This document shows, one piece after another, positions 56,861-64,000 of a stretch of 64,000 bases of DNA. The notes under the pieces were generated by a model, which was given only the letters and a program-made list of their open reading frames with translations, did no database searches and was not told where the DNA came from. The translations under genes and the position numbers were made by a program. The DNA is from Xanthomonas indica (lineage in GTDB: Bacteria; Pseudomonadota; Gammaproteobacteria; Xanthomonadales; Xanthomonadaceae). Location of the stretch: the NCBI RefSeq assembly GCF_040529045.1, contig NZ_CP131914.1, positions 3,890,501 through 3,954,500 of the forward strand. The letters are read 5' to 3'. The stretch's first letter is position 1. Every line of letters begins with the position of its first letter.

Positions 56861-57400
56861 TGTCATCCGGCCAAAACACGCAACGTGGCGTGCTTTCCTA
56901 TGACGCAATGCATCGGGACTGAAGTCCCTCCCACAGTGCACAGGCCGAGTTCGCCGCAAGTCCCTATGGGAGCTGCCTCAGCCCCGCCGCGGTGCGACGA
57001 GGCCATGTCTCGCGGCCTCAAGGCACCGCCCATCACGCCGGGACGAGTCCTGCGGGGCTCAGCTGTCATGCGGCCACGACGCGCAACGTGGCGCGCTTCC
57101 GATGACGCAATGCGTCGGGACTGAAGTCCCTCCCACAGTGCACAGGCCGAGTTCGCCGCAAGTCCCTATGGGAGCTGCCTCAGCCCCGCCGCGGTGCGAC
57201 GAAGCCATGTCTCGCGGCCTCAAGGCACCGCCCATCACGCCGGGACGAGTCCTGTGGGGGCTCAGCTGTCATACGGCCACGACGCGCAACGTGGCGCGCT
57301 TTCAGATGACGCAATGCGTCGGGACTGACGTCCCTGCCACTGTGCATCCGCCGAGTTCGTCGCAAGCTCCTGCGGGAGCGGCCTCAACCCTGCCGCGGCG
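56861..57400. repeat. Tandem repeat, about 203-bp unit, 2.6 copies
   Basis: Units begin at 56861, 57064 and 57267 (each at TGTCAT.CGGCCA). Copies 1 and 2 differ at few positions; copy 3 is diverged and stops near 57400. Each unit holds a REP-like hairpin GGGACTGAAGTCCC followed by TCCCACAGTGCA, and a second palindromic part GCCGCGGTGCGACGA. Copy 3 runs into the last codons of ynfA. Confidence 0.9.
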
Positions 57401-57707
57401 CGAACATGATCACGGCCATGCCGGCCAGACACAGGCCGGCACCGAGCAGGTCCCAGCGCGTGGGGCGCATGCCCTGCACCGCCCATAGCCACAGCAAGGC
57501 GACAGCGACATAGACGCCGCCGTAGGCCGCATAGACGCGGCCGCTGGCGGCCGGGTGCAGGGTCAGCAGCCAGACGAAGACCGCCAGGCTGCCTGCGGCC
57601 GGCACCAGCAGCCAGGCGCTGCGTTGTTCGCGCAGCCAGAGATAAGGAAGGTAGCAGCCGACGATTTCCGCGACGGCGGTCAGCACGAACAGCAGCAGCG
57701 TCTTCAT
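57384..57707 (-). CDS. ynfA: YnfA/UPF0060 family membrane protein
   Basis: 107 residues, four TM helices, the small-multidrug-resistance-like UPF0060 fold: [44 protein letters not shown] and [22 protein letters not shown]. The start overlaps the mazG stop (ATGA). The last few codons fall in the third copy of the 203-bp repeat, so the C-terminus may have been rewritten by repeat insertion. Confidence 0.92.
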   Translation of the reverse strand: MKTLLLFVLTAVAEIVGCYLPYLWLREQRSAWLLVPAAGSLAVFVWLLTLHPAASGRVYAAYGGVYVAVALLWLWAVQGMRPTRWDLLGAGLCLAGMAVIMFAPRQG

Positions 57708-58546
57708 CCGGCCGCGGCGCGCTCTTCGTCCTTGGCGCGCTGCCAGTACGCCTCCTGCTCCACCAGGGCCAGACCGTCCAGCGCGCCGCCGTCCTGCTGC
57801 GCCAGCCGTTCCATGGCGCGGAAGCGGCGCTCGAACTTGAGGTTGGCATGGCGCAGCGCGGCGCCGACGTCGACCTTGGCATGCCGCGCCAGGTTGGCAC
57901 AGACGAACAGCAGGTCGCCGATCTCGTCCTGCAGGCGGGCCGGGTCGGCCGCGGCGCCATGCGCCAGTTCCGCGCGCACTTCTTCCAGTTCTTCCTGCAC
58001 CTTGTCCAGCACCGGCGCCGGGCCGGGCCAGTCGAAGCCGACCCGCGCCGCGCGCGACTGCAGCTTCAGCGCGCGCTGCCATTCCGGCAGGCCACGGGCG
58101 ATGCCGGCCAGCGCCGAGCCGTCGCGCTCGCCGGCGGCGGCACGCTCGGCGCGCTTGATCTCTTCCCACTTCAGCGTCTGCTGCTGGGCATCGGCCACCT
58201 GGCTGTCGCCGAACACGTGCGGGTGGCGGCGCACCATCTTGTCGCAGATCGCCGCGACCACGTCGTCGAAGCCGAACGCGCCCTGCTCGCGCGCCATCTG
58301 CGCATGGAACACCACCTGCAGCAGCAGATCGCCGAGTTCGTCCTTCAGCCCGGCCAGGTCCTGGCGGTCGATCGCGTCGGCCACTTCGTAGGCCTCTTCG
58401 ACCGTGTAGGCGGCGATGCTGGCGAAGTCCTGCTCGAGGTCCCAGGGGCAGCCCTGCGCGGGATCGCGCAGGCGCGCCATGATGTCGAGCAGGGCGGGAA
58501 GGTCGTAGCGGGCTGGGGTCACGGGCGGGTTCCGGTGCGACGGCAC
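57704..58546 (-). CDS. mazG: Nucleoside triphosphate pyrophosphohydrolase
   Basis: 280 residues with the two MazG repeats. First: [37 protein letters not shown] then [19 protein letters not shown] (EExxE/ExxD metal motif). Second: [14 protein letters not shown] with [25 protein letters not shown] lies between. It hydrolyses NTPs to NMP and PPi, cleaning the pool or affecting ppGpp signalling. Coupled to ynfA. Confidence 0.95.
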   Translation of the reverse strand: MPSHRNPPVTPARYDLPALLDIMARLRDPAQGCPWDLEQDFASIAAYTVEEAYEVADAIDRQDLAGLKDELGDLLLQVVFHAQMAREQGAFGFDDVVAAICDKMVRRHPHVFGDSQVADAQQQTLKWEEIKRAERAAAGERDGSALAGIARGLPEWQRALKLQSRAARVGFDWPGPAPVLDKVQEELEEVRAELAHGAAADPARLQDEIGDLLFVCANLARHAKVDVGAALRHANLKFERRFRAMERLAQQDGGALDGLALVEQEAYWQRAKDEERAAAG

Positions 58547-58609
58547 CGCTGCCGCCTGCCCCCTAGTGTGGCAGAGCGCGCGCCATGCGGCGCGCGCGTG
58601 CGGTGCGGC

Positions 58610-59410
58610 TCAGCCCAGCCAGTCGCGCCAGGGCTGCGCCGGATCGCCGAGCGCCACGAAGTCGCCATTGAGCAGCGATTCGCGGCGGTTGTAGCGGAAC
58701 GGCTTGCCGGTCGCGGCGGCCAGCAGCGCACCGCCGGCGGATTGCAGCACGCACTGCCCGGCGGCGGTATCCCACTCGGAGGTCGGGCCGAAGCGCGGAT
58801 ACACGTCCAGGTCGCCGTCGGCGATGCGGCAGAACTTCAGCGAGGAGCCCTGCGCGACCAGTTCGATCTCGCCCATGCGCTGCAGCAGCGCGTCGGTGCG
58901 CGCGTCGCGGTGCGAGCGGCTCGCCGCCACCCGCAGCGGCGCGGTGGCCGGCCGTCGGGTGTTCAACGCGGTATCGCGAAAGCCTTCGCGGCGGTACGCC
59001 TGCTCGCCGCGCACCGCGTGCCAGACGCGGCCATCGACCGGCGCCTGGACCACGCCGAACACCGGCGCGCCCTGGTGGATGAGGGCGATGTTGACGCTGA
59101 ACTCGCCATTGCGCTTGACGAACTCGCGGGTGCCGTCGAGCGGGTCGACCAGCCAGTAGGTGGTCCAGTGCTGGCGCACCTCCCACGGAATCTGTGCCGA
59201 TTCCTCGGACAGCACGGGCAGGTCCGGGGTCAGCCGTTCCAGGCCTTCGACGATGATCTGGTGCGCGGCCAGGTCGGCCTGGGTCAACGGACTGGTATCG
59301 GCCTTGTGCTCCACCTCGAAGCCGGTGGCGTAGACGGACATGATCGCCGCGGCGGCATCGATGGCGATGGCGATCACGGTTTCGCGCAAATCACTGGTCA
59401 GACGGATCAT
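58610..59410 (-). CDS. cysQ: 3'(2'),5'-bisphosphate nucleotidase
   Basis: 266 residues. The inositol monophosphatase fold shows VLSEESAQ, metal site WLVDPLDGTREFVKRNGEFSVNIALI and the second site GPTSEWDTAAGQCVLQSAGG. CysQ removes PAP (product of sulfation and PAPS reduction). Its ATG at 59410 overlaps the nudE stop (ATGA). PAP removal would also serve the sulfotransferase encoded at 36.5 kb, but the two are far apart. Confidence 0.94.
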   Translation of the reverse strand: MIRLTSDLRETVIAIAIDAAAAIMSVYATGFEVEHKADTSPLTQADLAAHQIIVEGLERLTPDLPVLSEESAQIPWEVRQHWTTYWLVDPLDGTREFVKRNGEFSVNIALIHQGAPVFGVVQAPVDGRVWHAVRGEQAYRREGFRDTALNTRRPATAPLRVAASRSHRDARTDALLQRMGEIELVAQGSSLKFCRIADGDLDVYPRFGPTSEWDTAAGQCVLQSAGGALLAAATGKPFRYNRRESLLNGDFVALGDPAQPWRDWLG

Positions 59411-59961
59411 TCGGCGCGACCCAGCCACTCGCGGGCGATGAACAGCGCCGCCAGCGAACGCCCCTCGGAAAAATCCTCACGCAACATCAGTTGATCCAGT
59501 TCAGCCAGTTTCCAGGGCACCACTTCCAATTCCTCCGGCTCGTCGCCGGCTAGTCGTTCGGGATAGAGATCTTGCGCCAGCACCAGCCACGACTGGTGGC
59601 TCATGTAGGTCGGCGCCAGGGTCATCGCGCGCAGCACGCGCAGTTGCCGCGCACCATAACCGGCCTCTTCCTTGAGCTCGCGGTCGGCCGCCTGCAGCGG
59701 CGTCTCGCCGGCGTCGATACGGCCCTTGACCAGGCCTAGCTCGTAGCGGTGCACGCCGGCGGCGTACTCGCGCACCAGCAGCACGGTCTGCGCATCCAGC
59801 ATCGGCACCACCACCACCGCGCCGTGGCCCGGCGCCTTGAGCCGGTGGAACACGCGGCGTTCGCCGTTGCTGAACTCCAGGTCCAGTTCCTCGACCCGGC
59901 GCTCGGTGGCCGATTCGCTGCGCTCGCGCACGGCATGGATGACCGGCAACGGACGGGTCAC
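59407..59961 (-). CDS. nudE: ADP-compounds Nudix hydrolase
   Basis: 184 residues from GTG 59961 (E. coli NudE is 186). Nudix box GRIDAGETPLQAADREL followed by KEEAGYG, with a conserved APTYMSHQSWLVLAQDLYPERL downstream. Hydrolyses ADP-ribose, NADH and diadenosine polyphosphates. The GTG has AGGG upstream; longer in-frame starts would overlap the bioA promoter. Coupled to cysQ, the usual gammaproteobacterial pair. Confidence 0.9.
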   Translation of the reverse strand: MTRPLPVIHAVRERSESATERRVEELDLEFSNGERRVFHRLKAPGHGAVVVVPMLDAQTVLLVREYAAGVHRYELGLVKGRIDAGETPLQAADRELKEEAGYGARQLRVLRAMTLAPTYMSHQSWLVLAQDLYPERLAGDEPEELEVVPWKLAELDQLMLREDFSEGRSLAALFIAREWLGRAE

Positions 59962-60035
59962 GCCGGCACCCTGCGGCGCCGGGCGGCGTCGATCGATAGA
60001 ATGCGCGGAGCGAAGAACCTGTTCATGAGCGCGAA

Positions 60036-61427
60036 ATGCTATCAGACCTGACCGCAGCACAGATGGCCGACGCGTGGCGCCAGCGCGACCTGGCCGTGCT
60101 CTGGCACCCGTGCACGCAGATGCGCGAGCACCCCGACACCCTGCCCCTGATCCCGATCACACGCGGTGAAGGCGCCTGGCTGATCGACCACGGCGGCCGC
60201 CGCTACCTGGATGCGGTGAGCAGCTGGTGGACCAACCTGTTCGGCCACGGCGAACCGCGCATCGCCGCGGCCATCGCCGCCCAGGCCACGCAGCTGGAAC
60301 AGGTGATGCTGGCCGGTTTCAGCCACGAACCGGCGGTGCTGCTGGCCGAACAGTTGCTGGCACTGGCGCCGCGCCAGGAGGGCCGCGCGCCGCTGGCCAA
60401 GGTGTTCTATGCCGACAACGGCTCGGCCGGCGTGGAAGTGGCGCTGAAGATGGCCTTCCATTATTTCCAGAACCGCGGCGAACCCGGGCGCACCCGCTTC
60501 GTCGCGCTGGAGAACGGCTACCACGGCGAGACCATCGGCGCACTGGCGGTCGGCGACATCCCGCTGTACCGGCGGGTGTATGCGCCGCTGCTGGCCGAGG
60601 CGCTGTTCGCGCCCTCGCCCGACGCCTACCAGGCCGCGCCCGGGCAGAGCGCGCGCGAACGCGCCGATGCCGCCGCCGATGCGCTGGCCGACCTGTTCGA
60701 CCGCCATCCCGGCGAGATCTGCGCGGTGATCCTGGAGCCGCGCCTGCAGTGCGCCGGTGGCATGCGCATGCACGACCCGGCCTATCTGCGCCGGGCGCGC
60801 GAACTGTGCGACGCCAACGGCGCCTTCCTGATCGCCGACGAGATCGCCACCGGCTTCGGCCGCACCGGCACCCTGTTCGCCTGCGAGCAGGCCGGGGTGA
60901 TGCCGGACCTGCTGTGCCTGTCCAAGGGCCTGACCGGCGGCTTCCTGCCGCTGTCGGCGGTGCTGGCCACCCAGCATCTCTATGACGCCTTCCTCGACGA
61001 CAGCCGCGAGCGCGCCTTCCTGCATTCGCACAGCTACACCGGCAACCCGCTGGCCTGCGCGGCGGCGCTGGCGTCGCTGCGGATCCTGCAGGAGGACGAT
61101 GTGATCGCGCGCAACCGCAGCACCGCCGAAACCATGCGTGCGCTGTCGGCGCCATTCGCCGAGCATGCGCACGTGGCCGACGTGCGCCAAGCCGGCATGG
61201 TGGTGGCGTTCGAACTCACCCGTAACGGCGACAAGCGCACGCCCTTCCCGGCGGCGGCGCGCGTGGGCCTGCATGCCTACCGTGCCGCGCTGGCGCGCGG
61301 CGTGGTGCTGCGCCCGCTGGGCGACGTGCTGTACTGGATGCCGCCCTACTGCGTGGATGCCGCGCAGCTGGCGCTGCTGGCCGAGACCACGCTGGCGGCG
61401 ATCGACGAGGCGGTGGCATGCGCCTGA
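60036..61427 (+). CDS. bioA: Adenosylmethionine-8-amino-7-oxononanoate aminotransferase
   Basis: 463 residues, class III aminotransferase. AVSSWWTNLFGHGEPRI and HPCTQM (SAM-substrate side) are BioA-specific; DEIATGFGRTG binds PLP and K297 in CLSKGLTGG is the Schiff-base lysine. It converts KAPA to DAPA in biotin synthesis using SAM as amino donor. ATG 60063 is an alternative start. Divergent from nudE and overlapping rsmE by 10 bp. Confidence 0.95.
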   Translation: MLSDLTAAQMADAWRQRDLAVLWHPCTQMREHPDTLPLIPITRGEGAWLIDHGGRRYLDAVSSWWTNLFGHGEPRIAAAIAAQATQLEQVMLAGFSHEPAVLLAEQLLALAPRQEGRAPLAKVFYADNGSAGVEVALKMAFHYFQNRGEPGRTRFVALENGYHGETIGALAVGDIPLYRRVYAPLLAEALFAPSPDAYQAAPGQSARERADAAADALADLFDRHPGEICAVILEPRLQCAGGMRMHDPAYLRRARELCDANGAFLIADEIATGFGRTGTLFACEQAGVMPDLLCLSKGLTGGFLPLSAVLATQHLYDAFLDDSRERAFLHSHSYTGNPLACAAALASLRILQEDDVIARNRSTAETMRALSAPFAEHAHVADVRQAGMVVAFELTRNGDKRTPFPAAARVGLHAYRAALARGVVLRPLGDVLYWMPPYCVDAAQLALLAETTLAAIDEAVACA

Positions 61428-62149
61428 CCCGCTGCCATGTGGACCTGCCGCTGCATGCCGGCGCCGAGCTGAGCCTGCCGGAGGACGTCGCCAACCATCT
61501 GCTGCGCGTGCTGCGGCTGCGCGAAGGCGACCCCTGCGTGCTGTTCAACGGCGACGGCAGCGATTACCACGCCGAACTGCTGCAGGCCGGCAAGCGCAAC
61601 GCCAGCGTGCGCATCGGTGCGGCGCGGCCGGCCGACAACGAGTCGCCGCTGGCGATCACCTTGCTGCAGGGCGTCGCGCGCGGCGAGAAGATGGACCTGA
61701 TCCTGCAGAAGGCCACCGAGCTCGGCGTCGCCGCGATCGTGCCGGTGTGGGCCGAGCGCACCGAAGTAAAGCTGGACGCGGCGCGAGTGGACAAGCGCGT
61801 GGCGCACTGGCGCAGCGTGGTGATCGCGGCCTGCGAACAGTCCGGTCGCGCGCGCGTGCCGCAACTGAGCGCGCCGCTGGCCCTGGCCGACGCCGCGCGC
61901 GCCGCCGCGCACAGCCCATGCCGGCTGACCCTCGACCCGCAGGGCGAACACCGCCTGCGCACGCTGGAGATCAGCGGCGACGCGGCAACGATCGCGATCG
62001 GCCCGGAAGGCGGCTGGTCGCCGCGCGACCGCGCCACGCTGGAGGCGGCCGGCTTCGTCGGCCTGCGCCTGGGGCCGCGCATCCTGCGCACCGAAACCGC
62101 CGGCCTGGCCGCGATCGCGGCGCTGCAGGCGCATCACGGCGACTTGTGA
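61418..62149 (+). CDS. rsmE: 16S rRNA (uracil1498-N3)-methyltransferase
   Basis: 243 residues. N-terminal PUA-like domain (HLLRVLRLREGDPCVLFNGDG) and SPOUT knot with QKATELGVAAIVPVWAERTEVKL, AACEQSGRARVP and the SAM-binding IGPEGGWSPRD and LGPRILRTETAGLAAIAAL. Methylates U1498 of 16S rRNA. Overlaps bioA, with which it is co-transcribed. Confidence 0.96.
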   Translation: MRLTRCHVDLPLHAGAELSLPEDVANHLLRVLRLREGDPCVLFNGDGSDYHAELLQAGKRNASVRIGAARPADNESPLAITLLQGVARGEKMDLILQKATELGVAAIVPVWAERTEVKLDAARVDKRVAHWRSVVIAACEQSGRARVPQLSAPLALADAARAAAHSPCRLTLDPQGEHRLRTLEISGDAATIAIGPEGGWSPRDRATLEAAGFVGLRLGPRILRTETAGLAAIAALQAHHGDL

Positions 62150-62624
62150 GTTCGCGCACGCCGCAATGTAGGCGGCGACGCCGCGCCGGAGGCGCCACAG
62201 GCATTGGCGTGCCACCGGACGCGACGCGATGCCATCGGACCTCCGTCGGCGTCCTTCCTTCTTATATGTAGCGACACGGGCGCAGCCGCCCACCTGGACT
62301 GCAGCCCACCCAGTCAAGAACGGCGAATCATCGGCTCATGCCGAAGCTAGCCTGCCCTGCGGGGCGATGCGTCGGGCGCCTTTCATCACCACGGCCAGCG
62401 CACACACGTAGGAGCGGCTTCAGCCGCGACCAGGCTTCCCAGGAAGTCCGCCGCGGCTGAAGCCGCTCCTACAGGACACTTCCCGTTGCTGCCAGGCACG
62501 CCCTGTAGGCGCGATGCGGCAGCGCAAGCGCCGGCATGCACTAGAGATCAAAGCCTGCGGGATGCACTCGCACGCACGCCGACCGCAGGACGCGGCCTGT
62601 GCCGGCGCGACCGGACCCAGCGCC
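62150..62624. repeat. Intergenic region with an intact REP pair
   Basis: In this 475-bp gap between convergent rsmE and glk, GTAGGAGCGGCTTCAGCC plus GCGAC (62408-62430) faces its reverse complement (62450-62472), 19 bp apart. The same pair, with a different 15-bp middle, sits at 54.91-54.97 kb. The remaining DNA shows GGCGGCGACGCCGC-like palindromes (62168-62190) but no gene. Confidence 0.85.
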
Positions 62625-63647
62625 TCAGTCGCGCTGCTGCAGGAACCAGTTCGCCGCGCCGATCACCCCAAGCTGGCCGTGTTCGACCAGCTTCACCGGG
62701 ATCTGCTCCAGCGCCGGCCGCATCGCACCCTTGTTCAAGTAGCGCTCGACGAAACTGCTCGCGGACAGGAACGCGCCGATCTGCGGCAGGAAGCCGCCGG
62801 CCAGGTAGATGCCGCCCTGCACGCCGTACAGCAGCGCCATGTCGCCGACCACGCTGCCAAGCAGGCCGCAGAACGCCGACAGCGCCTCGTGCGCGAGCGG
62901 ATCGTCGCCGGCCAGCGCCGCCGCGGTGATGTCGCTCGGCGCGGCATGCGTGGGCGTGGCACCACGCAGGTCGCACAGCACGCGATACAGATTGAGCAGA
63001 CCGGGGCCGGACAGGAAATGCTCCACCGGCACATAGGAACGGTCGCGCAACAAGCGCTGCGCCAACGCCAGTTCCAGATCGTTGCCGACCGGCAGCGCGG
63101 CATGGCCGGCCTCGGTGGCCAGCACCACCGCGCCGCCGTGGGTCGGAATCCACACCGCGGCACCGAGGCCGGTGCCCGGGCCGATCACCAAGGCCGGCCC
63201 ACGCTGCGCCTTGCGCGGCCCGGCCAGATGCAGCACTTCGCTGGCGTCCATCGACGCCGCCGCATACGCCACCGCTTCGAAATCGTTGACCAGGGGCAGC
63301 GCCGTCAGTCCCAGGCGTTCACGAATCTCCGGCGGCGACAGCGTCCACGGCAAATTGGTGGTGATGACGCGCCCGTCCTCGAGTGCATAACCGGCGCTGG
63401 CGATCACGCCGCGGGTCGGCTTCGGCCCCTGCACCTGATCGAGGAATTCGCCAATGATCTCGGCCAGACCGGGATAGTCGGCGCAGCGGTATTTGCGGTA
63501 GTCCAGTACATCGACGGCCGGCGCAGAGTCGGCGCCGGCAGCGCGTGCGACCAGGCCGATCCGGACATGGGTTCCGCCGACATCGGCAGCAATGAAAGGC
63601 TCGGCGCGCGGCACGGCCGCTGCCACTGATGAACTGCTTGCGGACAC
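62625..63647 (-). CDS. glk: Glucokinase (ROK-unlike, Glk family)
   Basis: 340 residues from GTG 63647, close to E. coli Glk (321). AADVGGTHVRIGL is the ATP phosphate loop; NLPWTLSPPEIRERLGL, PLVNDFEAVAYA (catalytic Asp), GPGTGLGAA and ATEAGHAALP are glucokinase landmarks. It phosphorylates glucose to glucose 6-phosphate; GlcNAc kinase activity is not excluded. The GTG is chosen because GGGAGAAG precedes it; the frame is open farther upstream, but that stretch contains the operator. A 24-bp palindrome lies 67-90 bp upstream. Confidence 0.92.
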   Translation of the reverse strand: MSASSSSVAAAVPRAEPFIAADVGGTHVRIGLVARAAGADSAPAVDVLDYRKYRCADYPGLAEIIGEFLDQVQGPKPTRGVIASAGYALEDGRVITTNLPWTLSPPEIRERLGLTALPLVNDFEAVAYAAASMDASEVLHLAGPRKAQRGPALVIGPGTGLGAAVWIPTHGGAVVLATEAGHAALPVGNDLELALAQRLLRDRSYVPVEHFLSGPGLLNLYRVLCDLRGATPTHAAPSDITAAALAGDDPLAHEALSAFCGLLGSVVGDMALLYGVQGGIYLAGGFLPQIGAFLSASSFVERYLNKGAMRPALEQIPVKLVEHGQLGVIGAANWFLQQRD

Positions 63648-63713
63648 GTCTTCTCCCGTTGCGCCAGAGCAGGCGCGCGCCGATTCGGCCGATTGATCGA
63701 TCGAGTGTCCGAC

Positions 63714-63737
63714 CACCTTGACAACGTTGTCAAGGTG
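63714..63737 (-). promoter_or_regulatory. LacI-type operator upstream of glk
   Basis: A perfect 24-bp palindrome centred on GACAACGTTGTC and extending through CACCTT/AAGGTG on both sides. It contains TTGACA on either strand. A second palindrome GGTGAA-A-TTCACC (63734-63746) overlaps its outer edge. The central 12 bp are identical to the chitinase operator at 14706-14717. Confidence 0.7.
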
Positions 63738-64000
63738 AAATTCACCGGTTCGTCGTTTTGTCTTCACCACGTCGCTTTCTTGTGGGTGATCGCCTGGCGC
63801 TCCGGAGGGTCGGTCGCGTTGCCCGTTGCATGGGTGAACATCCGTCGCAAAATTTCGCCGCATCGCACAAATTTTTGCCACATGCGGGGCAAGCCCGCAG
63901 ACCTCGCCGCGCCGGGGCCTGTCGGCCACAACGACGGTGGCGCCACCAGCTTCCGGCATGTTTTCTTTTGTAGACAAGCACCTAGACCAGCCCGCGGACA
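63738..64000. other. Window end, no gene recognised
   Basis: The last 260 bp contain the upstream part of the glk control region. Open frames run through but lack a plausible start, domain or neighbour support. Presumably it leads to the next gene outside the window. Confidence 0.4.

Noticed and set aside
56861-57400. CRISPR-like repeat array
   Set aside because: The unit is about 203 bp, copies are contiguous without unique spacers, and no cas genes are near.
63648-63977. 110-residue N-terminal extension of glucokinase
   Set aside because: It would read through the 24-bp operator; the GTG at 63647 has a good Shine-Dalgarno and fits the family length.

Overview
The window is GC-rich chromosomal DNA (by eye close to 70%) with dense, mostly operonic coding. 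It looks like a Xanthomonas or very close xanthomonad. Reasons are the metX-metB-hom operon, the sensors with seven-bladed periplasmic propellers, a histone H1-like gene, GTAG-type REP palindromes (GTAGGAGCGGCTTCAGCCGCGAC) and GGGAATCGGGAAT-type intergenic repeats. The species is not resolved. No rRNA, tRNA, CRISPR array, prophage or transposase gene was seen.

Layout. 1-6.4 kb: two adjacent, same-strand hybrid histidine kinases with periplasmic propeller sensors; the first is cut by the window edge. 6.5-8.4 kb: yceI, cytochrome b561, yceI. 8.4-10.2 kb: small glutaredoxin-like gene and sdaA (L-serine deaminase). 10.3-13.4 kb: a third propeller sensor, this one with a GGDEF output. 13.4-16.9 kb: secreted alpha/beta hydrolase and a multidomain GH18 chitinase with two LacI-type operator sites upstream. 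17.1-20.6 kb: hom, metB and metX behind a SAM-I riboswitch. 20.7-24.3 kb: M23 peptidase, then a GntR regulator, ABC ATPase and membrane protein operon with a leaderless-looking start. 24.4-32.3 kb: housekeeping genes (prfC, hemolysin III, AsmA, CBS, glycosyltransferase, mtgA, hslO).

32.4-40.8 kb: a beta-barrel-like protein, a TonB-dependent receptor, a TPR-sulfotransferase, a 2OG-Fe(II) oxygenase and, convergently, a TPR-Asp/Asn hydroxylase in an operon with a TetR regulator. This is the best candidate for an undescribed functional system: a receptor beside three post-translational modification-type enzymes. 40.9-44.9 kb: the TetR gene is divergent from an alpha/beta hydrolase, acyl-CoA dehydrogenase (FadE type) and hotdog protein operon. 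44.9-50.3 kb: DUF1304, carrier-type transporter, GMC oxidoreductase, serine beta-lactamase-like protein.

50.3-53.2 kb: a histone H1-like gene between two gene-free stretches of about 1.2 kb. 53.2-56.8 kb: gcvH, gcvT, a nested REP structure, NfeD and Band-7 pair, Mpo1-like protein. 56.9-57.4 kb: 203-bp tandem repeats. 57.4-62.1 kb: ynfA, mazG, cysQ, nudE, and divergently bioA-rsmE. 62.4-64 kb: REP pair and glucokinase, with a 24-bp perfect palindrome upstream that shares its GACAACGTTGTC core with the chitinase promoter. This links chitin breakdown with sugar phosphorylation in one probable regulon.
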